From Paenibacillus lemnae (GTDB taxonomy: Bacteria > Bacillota > Bacilli > Paenibacillales > Paenibacillaceae), in NCBI RefSeq assembly GCF_012933385.1, contig NZ_JABBPN010000004.1, positions 204,337-268,336 on the forward strand: 64,000 nt of DNA, in the 5' to 3' direction. Made by a program: the position numbers and the translations under genes. The stretch's first letter is position 1. Every line of letters starts with the position of its first letter. Below are positions 1 through 9,272 of the stretch, one piece after another. The notes under the pieces were generated by a model. It did not search any database, was not told the origin of the DNA, and saw nothing but the letters and a program-made list of their open reading frames with translations.

Positions 1-838
1 TGATGATGATAAAGAGAATAATCAGTCCTGCGCCATCAAAGACATTCCCTGTGAACAGCAGATAAACGGCCCAAGGTACCAGCACAGAGCCGACACCCAG
101 AATTGGCAAAATATCTACTGCAGTGACCAGCAAAGCAATCGCAAGCGGGTAATGAATGCCGAGAATGAGCAGTCCCACCAAGGTAATCCCATAAGTGAAC
201 AAGCTGAGGATGAGCTGGGCTCTTAAAAATCCGAAGATCGAATTTTTCAGGCTGCCCAGCACTTCATTCACCTGCTGATGAGAGTCTTCATCAAAGAGTG
301 ACAGTACACTGGCACGCATCGTATCCAGACTGAAGCTGAACAGATAGACAGCCACGAAGAAGACGATTGAAGTGACAAACAGATTCGGCAATGTTTTCGC
401 AAATGAAAGAAATGTAACCGACACAGTATTAACAATCGACTGCACGTAGGAAGTGATGTTGGAGGTAAACGAGGCCAGGCTCTCTGCCAGACCCGGTGAT
501 ATGCCGTTCAACACATCCTGTGCCTGGATGATGGTCTGTGTAAGAAAAGCATCTGCACCTTCGAAGTAACGCGGAGCTCTGCTCCAGTATTCTACCAGCT
601 GGGCAAATACCTGCACTCCCATGATGTAAGCCAAGAGAAGCAAAAGCAGCAGAAAAAGTGTGCTGGTAATCGTAGCTACAGCCGGCCGCTTCAAGCGTGC
701 TCTTTTCATCAGCAACCTGTTTAACGGCTCCAGCGCAATGGCGATAATCAAGGCAAGCAGGAACGGAGCTCCTACCGTAAACATCCCGTAAATGAACAGG
801 AGACCAAGACCGATAAATAAAATTTGCTTCCCGGTCAT
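1..838 (-). CDS. ytvI: Sporulation membrane protein YtvI (AI-2E transporter family), 3' end outside window
   Basis: Reading down from the ATG at 838 gives an open frame to the window edge, about 279 residues, so the C-terminus is missing. The start has a good ribosome binding site (GAGGAAGTGAG). The translation begins MTGKQILFIGLGLLFIYG and carries several long hydrophobic segments separated by an amphipathic stretch, as in the AI-2E/PerM family. The second half (LFTYGITLVGLLILGIHYP, then VTAVDILPILGVGSVLVPW) carries the family's conserved membrane signature. Length and composition fit YtvI, a sporulation-associated integral membrane protein of Bacillus whose substrate is unknown. It is transcribed in the same direction as the genes that follow on the minus strand, but 71 bases separate it from the next one. 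The exact family name (YtvI versus another AI-2E paralogue) is inference. Confidence 0.75.
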   Translation of the reverse strand, partial: MTGKQILFIGLGLLFIYGMFTVGAPFLLALIIAIALEPLNRLLMKRARLKRPAVATITSTLFLLLLLLLAYIMGVQVFAQLVEYWSRAPRYFEGADAFLTQTIIQAQDVLNGISPGLAESLASFTSNITSYVQSIVNTVSVTFLSFAKTLPNLFVTSIVFFVAVYLFSFSLDTMRASVLSLFDEDSHQQVNEVLGSLKNSIFGFLRAQLILSLFTYGITLVGLLILGIHYPLAIALLVTAVDILPILGVGSVLVPWAVYLLFTGNVFDGAGLIILFIII

Positions 839-909
839 AACTCACTTCCTCTTTTTCAAGGTCTTTGCCATGACTTCACTCGCTCACTCCGTTCATTCAC
901 GGCTTGCTA

Positions 910-2247
910 TCAATCGCCTGAACTCTCAGGATCGGTCTGCATGTTGTGAATAATTACCCGGGTCACCCGCAGACGCGAAGCTTCTTCTACTTCCAGAGTC
1001 ATACCTTCATAATCCACCTGTTGTCCCTTGGCTGGATTTCCTTCCAGCTCCTTAAACAGCAATCCGCCGATCGTATCAACCTTGGGCTCATCAATGTGCA
1101 GTCCTGTCAATTCATTAACTTCTTCAATCAGCATTCGTCCGTCTACAGAAGTATACTGCTCATTCACTTCGATCTCAGGCCGCTCGTCCTCAAATTCATC
1201 ATAAAGATCCCCTACGATTTCTTCAAGAATGCGTTCGGCTGTCAAAATCCCGGCTGTTCCCCCATACTCATCCACGACCAGTGCCATCTGCTCATGACGG
1301 CTCTGCATTAATCGCAGAACTTGACTAATTTCCATCGACTCATGTACATCCATCATCGGCCTGACCAGGGAGGCCAGATTTTTCTGCTGCTCCGGCGGTG
1401 CCATTAAAAAGTCGGTAATGTGAATAAAACCGATAATACGGTCCTTATCCTCTACAGCCACCGGGTAGCGTGAATGTTTGGTTGCACTGATGATCTTCAG
1501 GTTCTCCTTCAGCGGCAGGTTGGTAAACAGCACATCCATATCAGTCCGCGGCAGCATGACTTCTCTCGCGAGCAAATCCGAGAAATCAAACAGATTGTCC
1601 ATCAGCTTCATCTCATTCTCATCGATAACTCCGCTTTTCGCGCTCTCATTCATCAGAATACGAATCTCTTCTTCCGAATGCGCAGCTTCACCCTCTCCTG
1701 CCGGCTGAATCCCGAATATACGGAGTACCCCGTTCGCCGATTTGTTCAGCAGCCAGATGACCGGCAGGAATAAACGGTAGAACCAGAGCAGCGGTGCGGA
1801 CAACAGTAATGCCGTGCCTTCCGTACGCTGGATCGCCAGCGATTTTGGTGCAAGCTCTCCTAATACAATATGCAGGAACGTAATGATACAGAAGCCGATG
1901 GCCACAGAAATGGATTTGATCACCACTTCGTCCGTCATACCAAAACTGTGCATAATCGGCACGACGAGCAGCTCTGAAATGGCTGGTTCCCCAACCCACC
2001 CCAGCCCCAAAGAGGTCAGGGTTATGCCCAGCTGGGTGGCTGACAAATAGGCATCGAGTTTTCCGTTTACAGTCAAAGCCACGCCAGCCAACCGGTTCCC
2101 CTCACTCACCAGCTGGGTTAATCGGGATTGTCTCATTTTGACCAATGAAAACTCGGCTGCCACAAACACGCCGTTTAATAACACAAGCATTAAAACAAAG
2201 AGCAAATTCAAAATCAGTTTCCCGACCTCAAACTCCTCCATCGCCAT
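910..2247 (-). CDS. CNNM/HlyC-CorC family membrane protein (DUF21-CBS-CorC)
   Basis: A 445-residue protein with the domain order of the CNNM/CorC family. An N-terminal DUF21 transmembrane domain (about residues 10-200; VAAEFSLVKMRQSRL and LGLGWVGEPA are typical) is followed by paired CBS domains (about 215-345; REVMLPRTDMDVL, then VVDEYGGTAGILT) and a C-terminal CorC/HlyC domain (about 360-440; DTIGGLLFKELEGN). Members bind adenine nucleotides in the CBS pair and are linked to magnesium or cobalt efflux. Many are labelled hemolysins without good reason. The ATG at 2247 lies only a few bases from AAGAAGG. The Met two codons later (2241) has the better spacing and may be the true start. Confidence 0.9.
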   Translation of the reverse strand: MAMEEFEVGKLILNLLFVLMLVLLNGVFVAAEFSLVKMRQSRLTQLVSEGNRLAGVALTVNGKLDAYLSATQLGITLTSLGLGWVGEPAISELLVVPIMHSFGMTDEVVIKSISVAIGFCIITFLHIVLGELAPKSLAIQRTEGTALLLSAPLLWFYRLFLPVIWLLNKSANGVLRIFGIQPAGEGEAAHSEEEIRILMNESAKSGVIDENEMKLMDNLFDFSDLLAREVMLPRTDMDVLFTNLPLKENLKIISATKHSRYPVAVEDKDRIIGFIHITDFLMAPPEQQKNLASLVRPMMDVHESMEISQVLRLMQSRHEQMALVVDEYGGTAGILTAERILEEIVGDLYDEFEDERPEIEVNEQYTSVDGRMLIEEVNELTGLHIDEPKVDTIGGLLFKELEGNPAKGQQVDYEGMTLEVEEASRLRVTRVIIHNMQTDPESSGD

Positions 2248-2266
2248 ACGCCTTCTTTCCGGAATG

Positions 2267-3406
2267 CTAGTTTGTCATAGCTTTTCTTGTCTTAAAGTCC
2301 ACGCCTTTGTAATACATATCTGCCACGAGCAAGTTTGGTCCGCAGCAGCCTGCGGCATCACAGTGACAATTGACAGTTTGATTTAAAGGATGACCTGTAC
2401 TCCATGCCGAGAAGACATCATCAAGGCGGTCTGATTTAACATTTCCAAAAGCAGGTATATCCGAAAAGTCGGTAACATAAACATCGCCTGAGAACATATT
2501 GACATTCACCCGGTTTCGTCCGTCCGGATCGTTACGTACTGTGACATTATGTTCTGAAGCCAATCGCCGGATCAGTTTCCGTTCGCTATCATCCTGACTG
2601 CAGGAGTAAAAAGGAAGTGTGCCGAACAGCATCCACACATTTGGATTTCTGTGATCCAGCAGCAGATGGATGGCTTCTTTCATATCGTTCAGCGACAGAA
2701 CAGGAAGTGCTTCAGCAAAATTTGAGGCATACATCGGATGCACTTCATGCCTTACACAGCCCATCTGTGCGATTAGCTGATGAATCTTGTCCAGCTTGTG
2801 ATGTGTCCGGTAATTGATCATAGATTCCGCAGATATAAACATGCCTGCCCGGCTCAGCTTTTCTGCGTTATCGATCATTGCCTCATACATGCGGTAAGCC
2901 GTATCCCTGGAGACAGGCCTGCCGCTGTTCGCAAACCCGACTTCGTAGAAATCATCTCCGTTCAAATAATTGAACGAGATGTGCATGACATCCAGATAAG
3001 GCAGCATTTTCTCATATCTTTCGATATCCAATGTTAGATTAGAATTGATCTGGGTACGAATTCCCCGCTCCCGTGCATATTTCAACAAAGGTACAATCAC
3101 CTTGTCCACCGTCTTCCCGAGGAAAGCCGGTTCTCCGCCTGTCAGGCTGATCGTTTCCAGGTGTTCCACTTCATCCAGACGTTTCAGCATCAGATCCAGC
3201 GGCAGCATCGGCGCTTCTTTCATTACTAGCATCTCGCCGACTGCACAATGCTCACATCGCATATTACATAAATGGGTGACGGTCATCTCGACACTTGTCA
3301 GAACATGCTTTCCGTGTGTTCTCAAGGACGTAATCGGGTCCCATGGATCATATGCCGGAGATAACGGTGTCAGAAGCCCTGTACCATCTTTCAAACGGTT
3401 ACTCAT
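2267..3406 (-). CDS. yfkAB: Radical SAM/CxCxxxxC protein YfkAB
   Basis: A 379-residue radical SAM protein. The cluster-binding motif CxxxCxxC is at residues 47-54 (CNMRCEHC) and the SAM-contacting TGGEP at 89-93. The C-terminus carries a second cysteine-rich motif, CHCDAAGCC at 347-355, which is the CxCxxxxC signature that defines the YfkAB family of Bacillus. That second site may hold an auxiliary Fe-S cluster. The substrate is unknown. The gene lies 19 bases after the CNNM-family gene in reverse reading order and on the same strand, but nothing in the sequence ties the two functionally. It is full length for the family; in Bacillus subtilis the locus was first annotated as two genes, yfkA and yfkB. 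Confidence 0.88.
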   Translation of the reverse strand: MSNRLKDGTGLLTPLSPAYDPWDPITSLRTHGKHVLTSVEMTVTHLCNMRCEHCAVGEMLVMKEAPMLPLDLMLKRLDEVEHLETISLTGGEPAFLGKTVDKVIVPLLKYARERGIRTQINSNLTLDIERYEKMLPYLDVMHISFNYLNGDDFYEVGFANSGRPVSRDTAYRMYEAMIDNAEKLSRAGMFISAESMINYRTHHKLDKIHQLIAQMGCVRHEVHPMYASNFAEALPVLSLNDMKEAIHLLLDHRNPNVWMLFGTLPFYSCSQDDSERKLIRRLASEHNVTVRNDPDGRNRVNVNMFSGDVYVTDFSDIPAFGNVKSDRLDDVFSAWSTGHPLNQTVNCHCDAAGCCGPNLLVADMYYKGVDFKTRKAMTN

Positions 3407-3458
3407 TATTTTCCACCTTTATATCTTTTAATCATTCCCCTATTATAGCACAGGCACT

Positions 3459-5669
3459 TTATTTTTTATTGGAGTACCTTATCCATTTCGGTGCCCACCA
3501 GTTAGCGCGCCCCAGCAGCTTCATAAAAGCCGGCACCAAAAGAATCCGGACCACAGAAGCATCCAACAAAACCGCAGCTGTCAACCCCAGGCCCATTGCT
3601 TTCATAACCTCATTGTCCGTGAAAATAAATGCACCTACTACCGCGGCAAGAATGAGCGCCGCACTAGTGATCATCCCCCCTGTATACTCCAGACCTTCCA
3701 TGGTGCTTACTTCATTGTCTCCGGTAATTTCATATCTTTCCTGGATTCGGGACAGCAGAATCACTTCATAATCCATCGAAATCCCGAATACCACACAAAA
3801 AATCAGAACAGGGAGCAGGGCAAAAACCGTCCCCGTTGAACTGACACCCAGCCACTGGGCCCCAGCTCCTTCCTGAAACACCCACACCACCAGCCCCAGT
3901 GCGGCCCCGAGACTAAGTACGTTCATGAGCACCGCCTTCAGCGGGAGGATCACGGAGCGAAAAGCGGCAAATAAAACGATGTAGGTTGTAATAAATACGA
4001 ACATCAGCACGAGAGGAATTCCTCTCTCAATCTCCTCAATGATATCCAGCTTGTACGGCGGATTGCCGGTTACATGGATAGTCAGCCCTGGTGCTTCCAT
4101 ACTCCGAAGCGAGGACACCAGCTTTTGGGTTAATTCATGGGAATCCCCATATTGGGATACAACTGCAACAGCAGCCAGCTTATCAGAGACGATATGATAC
4201 CGCTGAAAAATATCTGCCCTCCCCGAAAGCCGGAGTTCATCCGCAATCTGCTCCGGCGTGCCCCGTGGAAGGACACTGAGGTAGCTCTCCACCCGGCGAA
4301 CTTCCGGAAGCTTCCGGACTTCGTCCATATAGTGTTTAACGGCCTGAATACTTTCCGGTGTATCATAACGGCCAGGAAGCTCTGCAGCAATGACAATCGG
4401 ATTCAGCTCTCTTTCATCATAAGCCTGCTTCATGAGATCATAGCCGTACCTGGATTCATAGGATGGTGGCAGCACTTCAGCCGCAGGAATCCCGACCTTC
4501 ATTCGTGTGACGGGTGCCATCGCTACCAGGAGCAATGCTATAACGATAACAGCAATGACTGCAGGACGAGCCATCACAAACGTGGAGATCCGCCGCCACA
4601 TCCTGCTCGACCTTTTACGAAGTCTCAATTGGGAGAAGACCGGTAAAGCGTGAATTCGATGTCCCATCATGCCAAGCAGTGCAGGTAAAAGTGTATTCGC
4701 TGCCAGCACAGACACCAATACGACCGCGATCCCTCCAATGCTGAAGGACGTGAAGATCGGCAGATCAATAAATGCCATTGCAAGAAAACCAATCCATACC
4801 GCAGCTCCTGAAAAGATGACTGCTTTTCCGGCAGAGGCACAGGAACGGGCCACCGCTTGTTCCGGATCGTTCTCTTGAAGTTCTTCCCGAAAGCGGCTGA
4901 CGACGAAGAGCGCGTAATCAATGCCGACAGCCAGACCGAGCATGGTGACGACATTGGGGAGAAAATTACTGATAGATCCGTTCCAGAGTGCGGCGAAATA
5001 TAAAAGCCCCATGGTCACGGTGACACTGATCAGGCCTCCAATAATCGGCAGAATTGCCGCTGTCCATGTACCAAAAACAAACAACAAAATAATAAGCGCC
5101 AAGGGAATACCGATCATCTCAGCTCGTACAATATCTTTTTTAACCGCTTGATTCATATCAGCGAAGACAGCGGTATTGCCTGCTAAATAGGTATCAGCCC
5201 CGCTGATCTCTGGAATATCCTTCCGAATCACATCAAACTCACGTAAAACATCTGCGGTGTCCTCATTCAGTTGAACCGTAACGGCCTGAATATGATCCTG
5301 CCCCTGCTTACGTGAAGCGATCTGCATAAACAGATCCTGAACGTAAGGCTGGTCCTGGAGCGGCCTGAGCTCTTCTAATATACGCTTCTGCGCCGCACCA
5401 GTGGTCAGGTTCTCTCCCGTACGGCTCACGATGACAAGATCAATCATGGTTGAGGAAATCCCCAGTTTCTCTTCCAGCACGCGAGCTCCCTCCAGAGCAT
5501 CACTATGTTCCGGCGTAAATCCGTTTTGCTGAAGAAGTGAGGGCAGCTGCAGGGCCAGCGGCACCATCAGGCAAAACAAAATGAACCATGCAGCAGCAAC
5601 AGCCCGGCGGAAGCGGTAGACAAATTTCCCCCACCTGTACAGCAGGGTTTCCGGGCCATGTTGTTTCAC
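3459..5669 (-). CDS. MMPL/RND family exporter (YdfJ-like)
   Basis: A 736-residue membrane protein of the MMPL branch of RND transporters. It has the duplicated architecture: one transmembrane helix (about residues 18-40), a first extracytoplasmic loop (about 45-170), five helices including the conserved segment AVGIDYALFVVSRFREEL near 245-265, then a second half with another helix (about 375), a second loop and a final helix bundle with FGISMDYEVILLSRIQE near 630. The two GxxxDYxxF-like motifs contain the aspartates used for proton relay in this family. Substrates are usually lipids, siderophores or drugs; none can be inferred here. Translation starts at a GTG preceded by TAAGGAGGAA at ideal spacing. 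It is encoded just downstream of the HD-GYP gene on the same strand (26 bases). Confidence 0.9.
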   Translation of the reverse strand: MKQHGPETLLYRWGKFVYRFRRAVAAAWFILFCLMVPLALQLPSLLQQNGFTPEHSDALEGARVLEEKLGISSTMIDLVIVSRTGENLTTGAAQKRILEELRPLQDQPYVQDLFMQIASRKQGQDHIQAVTVQLNEDTADVLREFDVIRKDIPEISGADTYLAGNTAVFADMNQAVKKDIVRAEMIGIPLALIILLFVFGTWTAAILPIIGGLISVTVTMGLLYFAALWNGSISNFLPNVVTMLGLAVGIDYALFVVSRFREELQENDPEQAVARSCASAGKAVIFSGAAVWIGFLAMAFIDLPIFTSFSIGGIAVVLVSVLAANTLLPALLGMMGHRIHALPVFSQLRLRKRSSRMWRRISTFVMARPAVIAVIVIALLLVAMAPVTRMKVGIPAAEVLPPSYESRYGYDLMKQAYDERELNPIVIAAELPGRYDTPESIQAVKHYMDEVRKLPEVRRVESYLSVLPRGTPEQIADELRLSGRADIFQRYHIVSDKLAAVAVVSQYGDSHELTQKLVSSLRSMEAPGLTIHVTGNPPYKLDIIEEIERGIPLVLMFVFITTYIVLFAAFRSVILPLKAVLMNVLSLGAALGLVVWVFQEGAGAQWLGVSSTGTVFALLPVLIFCVVFGISMDYEVILLSRIQERYEITGDNEVSTMEGLEYTGGMITSAALILAAVVGAFIFTDNEVMKAMGLGLTAAVLLDASVVRILLVPAFMKLLGRANWWAPKWIRYSNKK

Positions 5670-5695
5670 TGTGGTTCCTCCTTATTGTGTGATCA

Positions 5696-6787
5696 TCAAT
5701 GGTATACAGCTTCCCCGATTCCGGTAATCATGATGGAAAGACATTGGGACAAATCCACCTCATACGGCGAGGTTAGCTGTTCACCGGCTGGATTATACAA
5801 GATTCGAACAATGGGCCGGTGAGGGATCTTGGCATTTATTTTGGACACCACACCAACCTCACCGGTAGTCAGTACGACAGTAATGCCTGGCGGGTAAATA
5901 GCAACCCGGTCCCGAAATAGTGCCAGGAAGCTCTGTTCATAAAGGATACCTGATCCCGAATACATGATCTCAACCGCTTCGTGCGGCAGTCTGGCAGGCT
6001 TGTACACTCGCTGGGCTGTCATTGCATCATAAGAATCTGTAATGGCGATCCATTTTGCAAACTCATGAATTTCTGGACCTTTCAGGCCTCTTGGATATCC
6101 GGATCCGTCCAGCCGCTCATGATGCTGAAAAGCACAATGGGCAGACAAGAGCGGTATATTGGGCTCATCCTTCAGAATTTGATATCCGATCTCTGTATGG
6201 GTCTTCATTTCTGAAAACTCCAGCTCACTGAGGCGGCCTGGCTTCTGGACAATCGAGGCCGGAATCCGAGTTTTACCGATATCATGCAGCAGGGCACCCA
6301 GACAGAGCATGCGCAGCTGTTCCCTGGTATATCCGTATGACAACCCCAGCACCATGGTATATAGACATACGTTTAATGAATGCTGGTACAGGTTATAGTC
6401 ATTTGCGTTTATATCTGTCAGAAGAACCATGGAAACTTCCATGGAGGATACCTCATCAATTACGGAATCGATCATTCCCGTGAAGCTTTTTCCCAAATGA
6501 AGAAAAGATCCTTTCAGTGCCGGCTGATTCTCCAGATTTTTAAAACTGCTCTGAATAGCCCGCACCGCTGCAAGTCTGGATTCCGCACTCAACATCTCGG
6601 GGATGGCGATATCTTCCGTGACTGCATCCTCAATATAAACATAATGAAGCCCATAATCATCCAGTCTCCGGATCAGTCCGCTTGTCAGCTGGACCCCATC
6701 TGAAAGCAGAATTAATCCGTCAGCATTATAGATTTTTTTACCAAGCACCATGCCCGGCTGTAATAAATGAACGGGTACCAGACGCAA
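5696..6787 (-). CDS. HD-GYP domain protein (probable cyclic-di-GMP phosphodiesterase)
   Basis: A 363-residue cytoplasmic protein. Residues 1-60 form an N-terminal segment rich in short hydrophobic turns (PVHLLQPGMVLGKKIYN) common in Bacillota HD-GYP proteins. The HD-GYP domain spans about 120-290, with HD at 168-169 (LLHDIGKTRIP), HHE at 222-224 and GYP at 230-232, so the metal-binding and GYP residues are present. Such enzymes hydrolyse c-di-GMP to pGpG or GMP. The start is TTG with AGGAAGTGG upstream. A paralogue with the same layout and also a TTG start lies at 10112-11158. Upstream of the MMPL gene by 26 bases, so co-transcription is likely. Confidence 0.85.
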   Translation of the reverse strand: MRLVPVHLLQPGMVLGKKIYNADGLILLSDGVQLTSGLIRRLDDYGLHYVYIEDAVTEDIAIPEMLSAESRLAAVRAIQSSFKNLENQPALKGSFLHLGKSFTGMIDSVIDEVSSMEVSMVLLTDINANDYNLYQHSLNVCLYTMVLGLSYGYTREQLRMLCLGALLHDIGKTRIPASIVQKPGRLSELEFSEMKTHTEIGYQILKDEPNIPLLSAHCAFQHHERLDGSGYPRGLKGPEIHEFAKWIAITDSYDAMTAQRVYKPARLPHEAVEIMYSGSGILYEQSFLALFRDRVAIYPPGITVVLTTGEVGVVSKINAKIPHRPIVRILYNPAGEQLTSPYEVDLSQCLSIMITGIGEAVYH

Positions 6788-6832
6788 AAGGCCACTTCCT
6801 CTGCTATGTGAATAAATTGTAATGCGGCCTCA

Positions 6833-7660
6833 TCAATGCATGATAAACAGCCAAAAGACGGCGGCCAGAATAAAACGGTATATGGCGAAATGGGTTAATC
6901 TGATTTTTTGAATCCATTTCATAAACGCCAGAATGACGAGATACGCTACTACAAAAGATACCAGAAAACCCGTGATAAACACACCCAGCACATCGGGTGT
7001 GAAGTAGCGGTAAGAATCCAGCAGCTCGTACCCGGCAGCTGCACACATAATCGGTATGGCAATAAGAAAGGAGAAATCCGCAGATGCCTTGTAGCTGACA
7101 CCGCTCAGCATACCGCCTGAGATGGTCGCTCCGGATCTGGAGAAGCCTGGCCAAAGCACGGAAATGATCTGATAAAGTCCGATCATGAAAGCCTGCTTGT
7201 AAGTGAGCTCATCCAGTTCATGTGCCGTTATGTGTGTCTTCCTTTTGTTAAACCATTCAGCAAATATCATGAACATTCCACCGGCCACAAGTGCATACAG
7301 AACCGTTTCGGCACTGAACAGGCTTTTGATATGGTCTTTGGCCGCATAGGCTGCAGCCAGAGCCGGACCAATGCCAAGCAGCACATGAAGCAAATTCAGC
7401 TTTTTGACAGGTACAGCCGGCTTGCGGACCGGTTCACTGCTGTGGATCCCAAGCAGATTCAAAATCCGCTGCCAGTATACCATCGCCATCGCCAGAATAG
7501 CTCCCAGCTGAATAACAACCTCGAATGTTTTTAACAGCTCACTCTGATCTGTATATCCCATTATTTTTGCTGTCAGAATCATATGACCTGTGGATGACAC
7601 CGGTATAAACTCCGTAAGCCCCTCTACGATACCTAAAATGATAGATGCCAATACATCCAT
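6833..7660 (-). CDS. uppP: Undecaprenyl-diphosphatase UppP/BacA
   Basis: A 275-residue polytopic membrane enzyme that dephosphorylates undecaprenyl pyrophosphate to recycle the cell-wall lipid carrier; extra copies give bacitracin resistance. Both family signatures are visible: EGLTEFIPVSSTGHMIL at residues 14-30 and the PGFSRSGATISGGMLSG motif near 170-186, which holds the catalytic serine and arginine residues. The ATG at 7660 has GGAGGAACGTAC just upstream. An inverted repeat (7672-7717) ends against that ribosome binding site. Length is normal for the family. Confidence 0.95.
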   Translation of the reverse strand: MDVLASIILGIVEGLTEFIPVSSTGHMILTAKIMGYTDQSELLKTFEVVIQLGAILAMAMVYWQRILNLLGIHSSEPVRKPAVPVKKLNLLHVLLGIGPALAAAYAAKDHIKSLFSAETVLYALVAGGMFMIFAEWFNKRKTHITAHELDELTYKQAFMIGLYQIISVLWPGFSRSGATISGGMLSGVSYKASADFSFLIAIPIMCAAAGYELLDSYRYFTPDVLGVFITGFLVSFVVAYLVILAFMKWIQKIRLTHFAIYRFILAAVFWLFIMH

Positions 7661-7671
7661 GTACGTTCCTC

Positions 7672-7717
7672 CCTGCTTCAGCTTTGTCCATATATATCTA
7701 TGCTTGGCTGAAGCAGG
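7672..7717 (-). promoter_or_regulatory. Inverted repeat abutting the uppP ribosome binding site
   Basis: The arms cctgcttcagc (7672-7682) and gctgaagcagg (7707-7717) are exact 11-bp complements around a 24-base AT-rich loop. The gap between yunD (ends 7732) and uppP (starts 7660) is almost all hairpin. Read on the minus strand, the distal arm runs directly into GGAGG, the uppP ribosome binding site. There is no U-tract. It could be a weak terminator for yunD or a structure that tunes uppP translation. Confidence 0.45.
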
Positions 7718-7731
7718 TTAGTCGAACGGGT

Positions 7732-9162
7732 TCACAACCAGCGTTGGTAAAAGCTTTGTTCCAGCGCCCCAGGGCGGATTAGTTCCTGTCTGAGCAGGTC
7801 ACGGATAAATTCCGGGAGCAAATATGTAATGTTCTCACCCCAAGAAAGTGACTCGTAGCCCACCTTAAAAGTAAACATATCCAATGTGCCTACTCTATAC
7901 TTTTTATCCAGTTCAAGAGGCTTACCCTGCACAATGGCCTGGACGATCCGGTTTCCTTCAGGTCTTCGGAGATCGTAGGAAACCTGAATACCATCCAGTG
8001 CCAGCACACCGAGCACTCTCCCCCTGAAGCCGTAACCCTTAATCTCACGGTTGTAATAATCCGGTATCAGACTTTCTTCCAGCGCCTGCAAAATATAGGA
8101 GCCCTTAAGTGTCATCACACAAGGATTGATTGGAGATGGGCAAAGCGCATGAATCATTCCGTCCGTGATGGTTCCCGAGGGAAGAGGACCCAGCAGCTGC
8201 CCTGCGTTCACGATAGCCAAATCCGTATCTGTATAGTGATATACCGCCTGGGCCAGCAGGTTGGCAAAAGGTGATTCTGCCGTATAGTCCAGAGTTAACT
8301 CTCTTCCGGTTAATGCAGCAGTTTCTTGAAGCCTATGATCGGCCTGTTCACGATGCTGCAGAATGGCTAATTCGACATCAGTATGAATTTCATGGTGCCC
8401 CACAGGAATGACGCCGCCGCTTCTATATTGAAAAGTGCTGTCTTCCCTCTTGCGTTCCAGTATGACTTTACCCACATAGCCCCCGAATTTGCCGGCACCG
8501 CAGACGACCGTTCCGTTCAGAATCAGAGGTTCTTCCAGCAGATGATGCGTGTGCCCGCCTAGAATAATATCGATGCCTGATACCTGCTCTGCTATGTTTT
8601 TATCTGCATTTATGCCCAAATGGGACATGAGAATAACAACATCCACTTGGCTTCGGAGAAACTCTACCTGCTGCCTGATCTTCGCCACCGGCTCCTGTGC
8701 TTCCCATCCCAACAGCTGATAAAAGCTGGAAAAGGCTGCCGTGGCTGCTGTTATACCAATTTTGATCCCTGTGCGCTCTAAAATAATATATTCTTTCATC
8801 CATGAGGGAGGTTTTCCCCCGTCTATTTCTTTAATGTTGCAGCATACAACTGGACACTGCAAACCGGCATAAGCCGCAGACAGGTCTTCCAAAGGAACGG
8901 TCAGGCCTTCATTGTTGCCGATCGTAATCGCATCATATCCGGTCAGGTTGATGACATCCACGTTTGCCTGTCCCATCGTTCCTTCTGTCTCCATAGCCGC
9001 CCGGTCCATATGGTCACCGATATCAAGAACAAGTACAGTTCCGTTTTCGGCCGCCTTTTTTTCCCGGGAAATAACGGCCGCGTTTCCGCTCATCATCTCA
9101 AAATGACTATGAATATCATTGGTGTGCAAAATCGTAAGGATCTCTGTTGTATCCTGACTCAA
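7732..9162 (-). CDS. yunD: Cytoplasmic 5'-nucleotidase-family metallophosphatase (YunD-like)
   Basis: A 476-residue protein of the 5'-nucleotidase/UshA superfamily. The N-terminal metallophosphatase domain (residues 1-250) shows LHTNDIHSHFE near residue 14 (metal-binding DxH), GDHMDRAAMETEG near 49 and a YDAITIGNNEG block near 75-85 that includes the conserved Asn, with GGHTHHLLEEP near 203. The C-terminal substrate domain follows (about 285-470). There is no signal peptide or anchor, unlike secreted UshA-type enzymes, which fits the Bacillus YunD branch. The substrate is presumably a nucleotide or related phosphoester; that is family inference. The neighbouring yunC homologue lies 11.6 kb away here rather than adjacent. 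Confidence 0.85.
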   Translation of the reverse strand: MSQDTTEILTILHTNDIHSHFEMMSGNAAVISREKKAAENGTVLVLDIGDHMDRAAMETEGTMGQANVDVINLTGYDAITIGNNEGLTVPLEDLSAAYAGLQCPVVCCNIKEIDGGKPPSWMKEYIILERTGIKIGITAATAAFSSFYQLLGWEAQEPVAKIRQQVEFLRSQVDVVILMSHLGINADKNIAEQVSGIDIILGGHTHHLLEEPLILNGTVVCGAGKFGGYVGKVILERKREDSTFQYRSGGVIPVGHHEIHTDVELAILQHREQADHRLQETAALTGRELTLDYTAESPFANLLAQAVYHYTDTDLAIVNAGQLLGPLPSGTITDGMIHALCPSPINPCVMTLKGSYILQALEESLIPDYYNREIKGYGFRGRVLGVLALDGIQVSYDLRRPEGNRIVQAIVQGKPLELDKKYRVGTLDMFTFKVGYESLSWGENITYLLPEFIRDLLRQELIRPGALEQSFYQRWL

Positions 9163-9272
9163 GCCGCGGCCCCTCCCTATGGTTCATGTTTGGAATCTCC
9201 GGTCTTACAAGCATAACATTTTAGCCGGGATTATGGTATATTGTAGCCCATAAGAATTAGAGGTGATATGTA

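Noticed and set aside
429..845. 138-codon frame on the minus strand
   Set aside because: It is out of phase with the clear YtvI-like membrane protein read from ATG 838 and has no hydrophobic pattern or family match.
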